Origin: Opitutaceae bacterium
GTDB lineage: Bacteria > Verrucomicrobiota > Verrucomicrobiia > Opitutales > Opitutaceae
Length of the DNA: 7,459 nucleotides
Direction: 5' to 3'
Assembly: GCA_005786775.1 (NCBI GenBank)
Contig: SYDD01000228.1
Location: forward strand, 1 to 7,459
Below are positions 1 to 4,406 of this stretch, one piece after another (the first letter of the stretch is position 1; the number at the start of each line of letters is the position of its first letter). Both the position numbers and the translations under genes were made by a program. The notes beneath the pieces were generated by a model that worked only from the letters and a program-made list of their open reading frames with translations, was not told the DNA's origin and did no database searches.

Positions 1-480
1 GGCCTGCAGATCGCGGTGATCGAGTTTGCCCGCAACGTGCTCAAGCTGAAGGGGGCCAACAGCACCGAATTTGACCCGAAGGCGCCGCACCCCGTCATCA
101 ATATGATGGAGGAGCAGAAGCAGATCATCGACAAGGGGGCGACGATGCGGCTGGGGAGTTACGAGTGCGCGCTGACCCCGGGCACCCTGGCGCACCGCGC
201 GTACGGGGTGGACAGCGTGCGGGAGCGCCACCGGCACCGGTACGAGGTCAATAATGCCTACGTCGGCCAGCTGCAGCGGGCCGGGATGGTCGTGAGCGGC
301 ATCAATCCCCGGCGCAATTTGGTCGAGGTGATCGAGCTGCGGGGCCACCCGTGGTTCCTCGGCACGCAGGCGCACCCGGAGTTCCAGTCCAAGCCGAACC
401 AGGCGCACCCGTTGTTCGCGGCCTTCATCAAGGCGGCCCTGCGGCAGCACCGGGCCGGCAGCGCCCGGCGCCGGAAGTAA
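1..480 (+). CDS. pyrG: CTP synthase, C-terminal part of the glutaminase domain (5' end outside window)
   Basis: CTP synthase aminates UTP to CTP using ammonia released from glutamine, the last step of de novo pyrimidine synthesis in the cytoplasm. Only the last 159 residues are visible, reading from base 1. They begin at GLQIAVIEFARNV, the stretch that directly follows the nucleophilic cysteine of the class I glutamine amidotransferase domain (CLG in the family), so that Cys lies just upstream of the window. The other two triad members are visible in QAHPEF: His at 373-375 and Glu at 379-381. The RHRHRYEVNN segment is also characteristic of PyrG. The gene ends with TAA at 478-480, three bases before kdsA. 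The C-terminal tail is short and basic (RAGSARRRK). Identity is secure; the synthetase domain and true start cannot be seen. Confidence 0.97.
   Translation, partial: GLQIAVIEFARNVLKLKGANSTEFDPKAPHPVINMMEEQKQIIDKGATMRLGSYECALTPGTLAHRAYGVDSVRERHRHRYEVNNAYVGQLQRAGMVVSGINPRRNLVEVIELRGHPWFLGTQAHPEFQSKPNQAHPLFAAFIKAALRQHRAGSARRRK
473..477 (+). promoter_or_regulatory. Shine-Dalgarno site for kdsA
   Basis: GGAAG lies six bases before the GTG at 484, inside the last codons of pyrG. It is the only well-placed ribosome-binding site found in front of any gene in this window. It supports GTG 484 as the kdsA start and suggests that pyrG and kdsA are translated from one message. Confidence 0.6.
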
Positions 481-483
481 GCC

Positions 484-1278
484 GTGCGTTTCGATCCCGC
501 CCGCCTGCTGCTGATCGCCGGTCCCTGCGCATTGGAGGGCGATGCGGTCTGCCGTCCGGTCGCCACGGCGCTGGCCGCCCTCGGTCGCGCCCACCCGGAG
601 CTGCAACGCGTCTTCAAGGGCTCGTTCGACAAGGCCAACCGCACTTCCCTCGCTGGTGCCCGGGGTCCCGGCCTCGCGGAAGGCCTTGCGCAGCTTGCCG
701 CCATCCGGCGCGAGTTTGGCCTGCCGGTCCTCACCGATGTGCACGACACGGCCCAGGTGGCGCCGGTAGCCGAGGTCTGCGATGTCCTCCAGATTCCCGC
801 CTTCCTCTGCCGGCAGACGGACCTCCTCGCCGCCGCCGCCGCCACCGGGCGCACGGTGAACGTCAAGAAGGGCCAGTTCCTCGCCCCGGAGGACATGGCG
901 CACGTGACCGCCAAGCTGCGCGGGGGCGGGGCCAGCGAGGTCTGGCAGACCGAGCGCGGCACGACGTTCGGCTACCACAACCTGGTGGTGGATATGCGCG
1001 CCTTCCCGCTGCTGGCCCGCCACGGGCGGCCGGTGATCTTCGACGCAACCCACGCGGTTCAGTTGCCCGGCGCCGGCGGCGGCCGCAGCAGCGGGCAGCG
1101 TGAATTCGTGCCGCCGCTGGCCCGGGCGGCCCTCGCGGCCGGGGCCGATGGCCTCTTCATCGAGACGCACCCCGACCCCGACCGTGCCCTCAGCGACGGT
1201 CCCAACATGGTGCCGCTCGAGGAGTTACCTGCGGTCATCGCCCGCTGCCTCGCCATCTGGCGTGCGGCCCGCGCCTGA
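484..1278 (+). CDS. kdsA: 3-deoxy-8-phosphooctulonate synthase (KDO-8-P synthase), metal-dependent type
   Basis: KdsA condenses phosphoenolpyruvate with arabinose 5-phosphate to give KDO-8-phosphate, the precursor of the KDO sugar of LPS inner core. The 264-residue protein is normal family length and collinear with it: IAGPCALEG near residue 11, FKGSFDKANRTS (44-55), LTDVHD (83-88), IPAFLCRQTDL (104-114), VNVKKGQFLAP (125-135), TERGTTFGY (156-164) and DATHAVQLPG (187-196). The predicted metal ligands Cys15, His190, Glu227 (FIETHP) and Asp238 (LSDGP) line up with Cys11, His185, Glu222 and Asp233 of the Aquifex aeolicus enzyme; E. coli KdsA, which is metal-independent, has Asn in place of the Cys. 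The GTG start is chosen because it follows GGAAG by six bases and places the IAGPC strand at the expected distance. It is probably in one operon with pyrG (three-base gap), which fits since CTP is consumed by KdsB in the next part of the KDO pathway. Confidence 0.96.
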   Translation: MRFDPARLLLIAGPCALEGDAVCRPVATALAALGRAHPELQRVFKGSFDKANRTSLAGARGPGLAEGLAQLAAIRREFGLPVLTDVHDTAQVAPVAEVCDVLQIPAFLCRQTDLLAAAAATGRTVNVKKGQFLAPEDMAHVTAKLRGGGASEVWQTERGTTFGYHNLVVDMRAFPLLARHGRPVIFDATHAVQLPGAGGGRSSGQREFVPPLARAALAAGADGLFIETHPDPDRALSDGPNMVPLEELPAVIARCLAIWRAARA

Positions 1279-1288
1279 GCCGGGCCGC

Positions 1289-1322
1289 TTGACCCTCCGC
1301 GGGCGGGTTCCACACTCCGCGG
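1289..1322 (+). promoter_or_regulatory. Candidate promoter with tandem 8-bp repeats upstream of the lipoyl protein gene
   Basis: In the 53-bp gap after kdsA, TTGACC (1289-1294) is a five-of-six match to a sigma-70 -35 box. The best partner 16 bp downstream, CACACT (1311-1316), matches the -10 consensus at only three positions. CTCCGCGG occurs twice, at 1295-1302 and 1315-1322, exactly 20 bp apart, so the two copies lie on the same face of the helix and would flank the -10 region. If the promoter is real, transcription would start near 1323 and leave a leader of about nine bases, which would fit the lack of a ribosome-binding site before 1332. The -10 match is weak and GC-rich repeats arise easily, so this is a suggestion only. 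Confidence 0.25.
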
Positions 1323-1331
1323 CAAAACCCG

Positions 1332-1805
1332 ATGGCCTCCTTTCTTATCGAAGTCACCCTGCCCGCGATGGGCGCCACGGTGAACGAACTCACCGTCATC
1401 TGCCTGAAGGCCCAGCCGGGGGAGACCGTCCGCAAGGGGCAGAAGCTCGCTGAACTGGAGAGCGACAAGTCCGTCTTCGACTTCGAGTCGCCGGCGGATG
1501 GCGTGTTGCGGGCGGTACTGGTGGCCGCCGGCGACGTCCGGCCCTCCGGGGCCCCTTTCCTGCGGCTGGAGACGGAGGACGAGTCCCTGCGGCACCTGGC
1601 GGCCGGCGCGGCCCCGGTGACCGCGGCGGCGCCCGCGGCTGGTCCCGCCCCGGCGGCGGCCCTCATTTGGACGCCCCGGGCGACGAAGTTGGCCCAGGAG
1701 GCGGGATTGGATCCGGCCACGCTAACAGGGATCGAGGCGACGGGTCCGGGCGGCCGCGTGTCCGGCGACGACGTCGCCAGGTACCTGGCCGCGCGGAAAT
1801 CTTGA
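1332..1805 (+). CDS. Lipoyl domain plus peripheral-subunit-binding domain protein (E2-like, no acyltransferase domain)
   Basis: The 157-residue protein has the first two parts of a 2-oxo-acid dehydrogenase E2 chain and nothing else. Residues 4-80 are a lipoyl domain, with LPAMGATVNELTV at the start and the lipoylation hairpin ESDKS, in which Lys46 (codon 1467-1469) is the predicted lipoate attachment site. Residues 89-112 are an Ala/Pro-rich flexible linker typical of E2 proteins. Residues 113-153 are a peripheral-subunit-binding domain (TPRATKLAQEAGLD, then TGPGGRVSGDDV), which in E2 chains docks E1 or E3. The catalytic domain with its HxxxDG motif is absent: a clean TGA ends the frame and the next gene starts 38 bases later. 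ATG 1332 is chosen because the lipoyl fold begins three residues in; no ribosome-binding site is visible. The protein presumably acts as a mobile swinging arm in the cytoplasm for an E1/E3 encoded elsewhere, or for the neighbouring KAS III-like enzyme. Domain assignment is firm; the role is not. Confidence 0.9.
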   Translation: MASFLIEVTLPAMGATVNELTVICLKAQPGETVRKGQKLAELESDKSVFDFESPADGVLRAVLVAAGDVRPSGAPFLRLETEDESLRHLAAGAAPVTAAAPAAGPAPAAALIWTPRATKLAQEAGLDPATLTGIEATGPGGRVSGDDVARYLAARKS

Positions 1806-1843
1806 GTCGACCTTGCCGGGAGTAGGGGTTTCCCTCGCGCCGC

Positions 1844-2842
1844 TTGAGCTTCCATTCCGAGACGGTCTGCATTGCTGGCGTCGGCCACGCCGCCCCGGCC
1901 ACCATCCGGCCGAACAGCGAGATCCTGAAGGCGTTCCCGAACCGGACCGAGGAGGAGATGATCCGGTTGACCGGCATCCGCGAACGCCGCCACGCGGCCG
2001 AGGATGAGACCGCCACCGATTTGGCGGTGATCGCCGTGCAGCACGCGTTGGAACAGGCCGGGATGCCGGTATCCGCGATCGACGGGATCATCATGGCCAC
2101 GATCATCCCGGATCAGCCGGTGCCTTCCGCCGCAAGCGCGCTGGCCCGTCGCCTGGGCGTGCCGCGGGCCCTTGCCTTTGACGTGAACGCGGCCTGTTCC
2201 GGGTGGCTCTACGCCTTGGAGGTCGGCCGCTCGTTCATCGTGGCCGGCACCGCGCGGAACGTCGTCGTGGTCACGGCCGAGCTCCTCTCCCGCATCACCA
2301 ATCCCCAGGACCACGAGACGGCATTCCTGTTCGGTGACGGGGCTGGCGCGGCCATCCTCACGGCCGGCGCCGGGGGGCATCGCCTCCACCGGATGGGCCT
2401 GAGCGGCGACGCCGACCAGTTCGAGTCGATCCAGCGCCCGGGTGGCGGGGCGCGGATGCCGTGGCCCGGGGCGGAAGGGTGCGACAAGGAGCACTTTTAC
2501 CTGCAGATGAACGGGACCTCGGTGTTCAAGCACGCCGTGATCGGGTTCTCCGAGCAGATCGAGCAGACCCTGGCCCGGGAGAAGCTGCGGCCGGAGGACA
2601 TCGCGTGGGTCGTGCCCCATCAGGCGAACGCCCGCATCCTGACGGCCGTCAGCAAGCGCGTGGGCATCCCCTACGACCGCTTCGTCGTGACCATTTCCAA
2701 GTACGGCAACACCAGCGCGGCCAGCGTCTCGATGGCCCTCGGCTGGGCGGCCGAGGAAGGGATTTTCTCCCCGGGCGACCGGATCATCTTCTGCAGCGTG
2801 GGCGCCGGGCTGACCTTCGCCGGCGGTCTGCTCGTGTGGTGA
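1844..2842 (+). CDS. 3-oxoacyl-ACP synthase III (KAS III/FabH) family protein
   Basis: This 332-residue thiolase-fold enzyme has the complete KAS III triad: Cys118 in NAACSGW (codon 2195-2197), His259 in VPHQANARI and Asn289 in KYGNTSAAS. Other family marks are TGIRERR (43-49), FLFGDGAGAAIL (161-172), MNGTSVFKHAV (222-232) and the C-terminal SVGAGLTFAGG. Canonical FabH condenses acetyl-CoA or branched acyl-CoA with malonyl-ACP to start fatty acid synthesis; relatives perform acyl transfer or make quinolones and polyketides. At 332 residues it is slightly longer than E. coli FabH (317). The first in-frame start is TTG 1844, since TAG at 1823-1825 closes the frame upstream and the fold begins at about residue 7; no close ribosome-binding site is present, only GGGAGTAGGGG 16-26 bases upstream. 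It lies 38 bases after the lipoyl/PSBD gene, with which it is probably cotranscribed. Whether it is the housekeeping FabH cannot be told; its setting, away from fabD, fabG, acpP and plsX, argues for a specialised role. Confidence 0.92.
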   Translation: MSFHSETVCIAGVGHAAPATIRPNSEILKAFPNRTEEEMIRLTGIRERRHAAEDETATDLAVIAVQHALEQAGMPVSAIDGIIMATIIPDQPVPSAASALARRLGVPRALAFDVNAACSGWLYALEVGRSFIVAGTARNVVVVTAELLSRITNPQDHETAFLFGDGAGAAILTAGAGGHRLHRMGLSGDADQFESIQRPGGGARMPWPGAEGCDKEHFYLQMNGTSVFKHAVIGFSEQIEQTLAREKLRPEDIAWVVPHQANARILTAVSKRVGIPYDRFVVTISKYGNTSAASVSMALGWAAEEGIFSPGDRIIFCSVGAGLTFAGGLLVW

Positions 2843-2862
2843 CCCGCGGTCCGGTTGCGGCG

Positions 2863-2887
2863 GGTGTCCCGGCACCTTTTCGTGCCG
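2863..2887 (+). terminator. Weak candidate terminator hairpins after the KAS III-like gene
   Basis: Two mutually exclusive hairpins lie 20 bases past the KAS III stop codon. GGTG (2863-2866) pairs with CACC (2873-2876), and the four T residues at 2877-2880 follow directly. Alternatively CGGCAC (2870-2875) pairs perfectly with GTGCCG (2882-2887) around a six-base loop that contains the T run. The first has the order of an intrinsic terminator but a four-base stem and only four Ts, so it would be inefficient at best. Confidence 0.3.
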
Positions 2888-2914
2888 ATGACCGTTCGCG
2901 TGGCGGCGCCGCGG

Positions 2915-2942
2915 TGAGCGGGGGCGGGCCCGGGCCCGCTCA
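2915..2942. terminator. GC-rich inverted repeat between the convergent genes, overlapping the methyltransferase stop codon
   Basis: TGAGCGGG (2915-2922) and CCCGCTCA (2935-2942) are perfect eight-base inverted arms around a 12-base GC-only loop that can itself pair through GGGCCC. Read on the minus strand, the first three bases of the hairpin are the TGA stop of the methyltransferase gene. No T tract follows on either strand, so it is not a standard intrinsic terminator. It may serve as a bidirectional 3'-end stabiliser or as a U-tract-free terminator for the two convergent units. Confidence 0.35.
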
Positions 2943-3551
2943 ACCGGGACGCCGGGCGAACACCTGCACCACGGCGCTGCGCCCCTGGTGCGCGGGGCCC
3001 TCGTCGAGTTCCGTTTCCCGCTGCTGTGCGATGACTAGGTCGAGCCCGGCGAGGTCCGCGCGCAGGTCCTCAAGGGTCATCAGCAGCTCCGGCGCGTCCA
3101 CCGGTCCGCCCGTGCGGTGGTGCACCTGGTCGGGATGATAGGCCTCGAGGATGAAGCCGCCACCGGGACGGAGACCCGCGGCGGCCGCCCGGTGCACGCG
3201 GGCGCGCAGGGCGGGAGGCAGGTGCACGAACGTCGCGACGATGCCCGCCCACGCGCCGGGGCGGATGGTGAAGGTGCCGAGGTCGGCCGTGACGGTGGTG
3301 AGGACCACGCCGTGGCGTGCGGCGAGCTGGCGCGCCTTCGCGAGCCCCACCGCCGATTGGTCGACCGCGGTCACGGCGTGGCCGCGCCGGGCGAGGAACA
3401 CGGCATTGCGGCCCTCGCCCTCGCCAAGGCAGAGCATCGGGCCCGGCGGGAGGTGGGTGGCGCATTCGGCGACGAAGGCGTTCGGCTCCGTTCCGTAACA
3501 GTAATCGAGCGCGCCGTACCGTCGGTCCCAGAAGCTGGCGTCGTAGGTCAT
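2940..3551 (-). CDS. Class I SAM-dependent methyltransferase (TehB/Methyltransf_25-like)
   Basis: The 203-residue protein has a Rossmann-type SAM-binding core. Motif I is MLCLGEGEGRNAVFLA (39-54), followed by the acidic end of strand 2 in AVDQS (62-66, Asp64), TADL (88-91), and a late LRPGGGFILEAY strand and turn (127-138). The glycine loop reads GEGEGRN where TehB and related enzymes usually have GCGxGRN. The start FWDRRYG (7-13) with a YGTEPN element (19-24) is shared by many small bacterial methyltransferases of this type. Nothing in the sequence tells the acceptor; small-molecule O-, S- or metalloid methylation are all possible. ATG 3551 is the natural start and lies 12 bases after the stop of the thioredoxin-like gene, so the two are probably cotranscribed, this being the last gene of the minus-strand block. 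No membrane segment or signal peptide is visible. Confidence 0.85.
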   Translation of the reverse strand: MTYDASFWDRRYGALDYCYGTEPNAFVAECATHLPPGPMLCLGEGEGRNAVFLARRGHAVTAVDQSAVGLAKARQLAARHGVVLTTVTADLGTFTIRPGAWAGIVATFVHLPPALRARVHRAAAAGLRPGGGFILEAYHPDQVHHRTGGPVDAPELLMTLEDLRADLAGLDLVIAQQRETELDEGPAHQGRSAVVQVFARRPG

Positions 3552-3563
3552 CGGCGGGCCGGG

Positions 3564-4379
3564 TCAGACGTTCACCGCCATCGAATAGGCCCGGAAGAAC
3601 TGCTCGGTGACCGGGTGGCGCATCCCGAGGTGGCGGAACACCGCGAGGCACAGGCCGCGCGCGCGCTGGTCGTCGAAGGCTGGCTTCGCCTCGAGCAGGC
3701 CGATGAGGGCGGTGAGGCCCGGGACGAATTCCCCGGCCTGCAGGCGGGTAAGAGCCTCGCGGTAGCGCAGGCCGAGTGGACCGGCGGGGAGGCCGGGAGC
3801 CTGGCCGGGACGGAGGAACGCGGTGGCGAGGGTACGGGCAAGGTCGGCGTCTTCGGCCCAAGCGGAGCCGGCGGCTACGGTGTCGGCCAGTCGGAGTGCC
3901 GCGGCGGGATTCACGAAGGCCTCGGCGCGGGCGGTGAGGGCGGCGAGCTCGCCATCGGCGGGGAGGGCCGCCTGAAGCGGACGGAGGAGGCGGGCGGCAG
4001 CGGGGGCGTCACCGGCCTGGAGGAGCGTCCGGGCGCGGGCCATCGCTTCGCGGCGCGGGCTGGGTAGGTGTTGCGCGAGCCAGTCGCGCAGGCGTGGTTC
4101 GGGCAGGGCGCCGGAAAACTGGGCCACCACGGCGCCATGATGGAACAGTCGCACGTCGGGGATGCCGCGGATGCCGAATTGCTCCGCGAGGTCGGGGTGA
4201 CGTTCAGTATCGATCTTGACGAGTCGCCAGCTTCCGGCGGCCTCGGCGGCCAGTTTCTCGAGGACGGGGCCGAGCATCTTGCAGGGCCCGCACCACGGGG
4301 CCCAGAAGTCGACCAGCACGGGTATGCTCTGGCTAGCGGCAGTCACGTCCTGCGCAAAGTCCTGAAGGTCGTGGTTCAT
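3564..4379 (-). CDS. Thioredoxin-TPR protein, CnoX/YbbN-like co-chaperone
   Basis: Residues 1-105 are a thioredoxin fold with an intact redox site WCGPCK (29-34), the VDFWAPW strand before it and the cis-proline in GIPDV (Pro74). Residues 110-271 are helical, Ala/Leu-rich and TPR-like, ending with DDQRARGLCLAVFRHLG (236-252) and a short terminal helix, the layout of CnoX/YbbN (E. coli 284 residues; 271 here). CnoX binds unfolding clients under oxidative stress and can also form mixed disulfides with them. E. coli YbbN has lost the CxxC site, whereas this protein keeps the full CGPC and so may also be an active thiol-disulfide oxidoreductase. There is no signal peptide, so it is cytoplasmic. 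ATG 4379 has no clear ribosome-binding site; the gene sits 27 bases after recD2 and 12 before the methyltransferase gene, suggesting cotranscription. A plain thioredoxin is ruled out by the length. Confidence 0.88.
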   Translation of the reverse strand: MNHDLQDFAQDVTAASQSIPVLVDFWAPWCGPCKMLGPVLEKLAAEAAGSWRLVKIDTERHPDLAEQFGIRGIPDVRLFHHGAVVAQFSGALPEPRLRDWLAQHLPSPRREAMARARTLLQAGDAPAAARLLRPLQAALPADGELAALTARAEAFVNPAAALRLADTVAAGSAWAEDADLARTLATAFLRPGQAPGLPAGPLGLRYREALTRLQAGEFVPGLTALIGLLEAKPAFDDQRARGLCLAVFRHLGMRHPVTEQFFRAYSMAVNV

Positions 4380-4406
4380 CGGTGAAGGCGGGCCGGCGGG
4401 GCGCGG

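Noticed and set aside
1332..1843. Lipoyl/PSBD gene as a pseudogene remnant of a full E2
   Set aside because: Both domains and the linker are intact, the stop is clean, and no acyltransferase fragment lies in any frame before the KAS III-like gene starts at 1844.
1235..2875. A 546-codon minus-strand open frame opposite the lipoyl and KAS III-like genes
   Set aside because: It is low-complexity, has no motif, and covers two genes with clear catalytic residues on the other strand.
3117..4067. A 316-codon plus-strand open frame opposite the methyltransferase and CnoX-like genes
   Set aside because: Compositionally it is a shadow (Gly/Glu/Arg-rich); the opposite strand holds recognisable domains in both genes.
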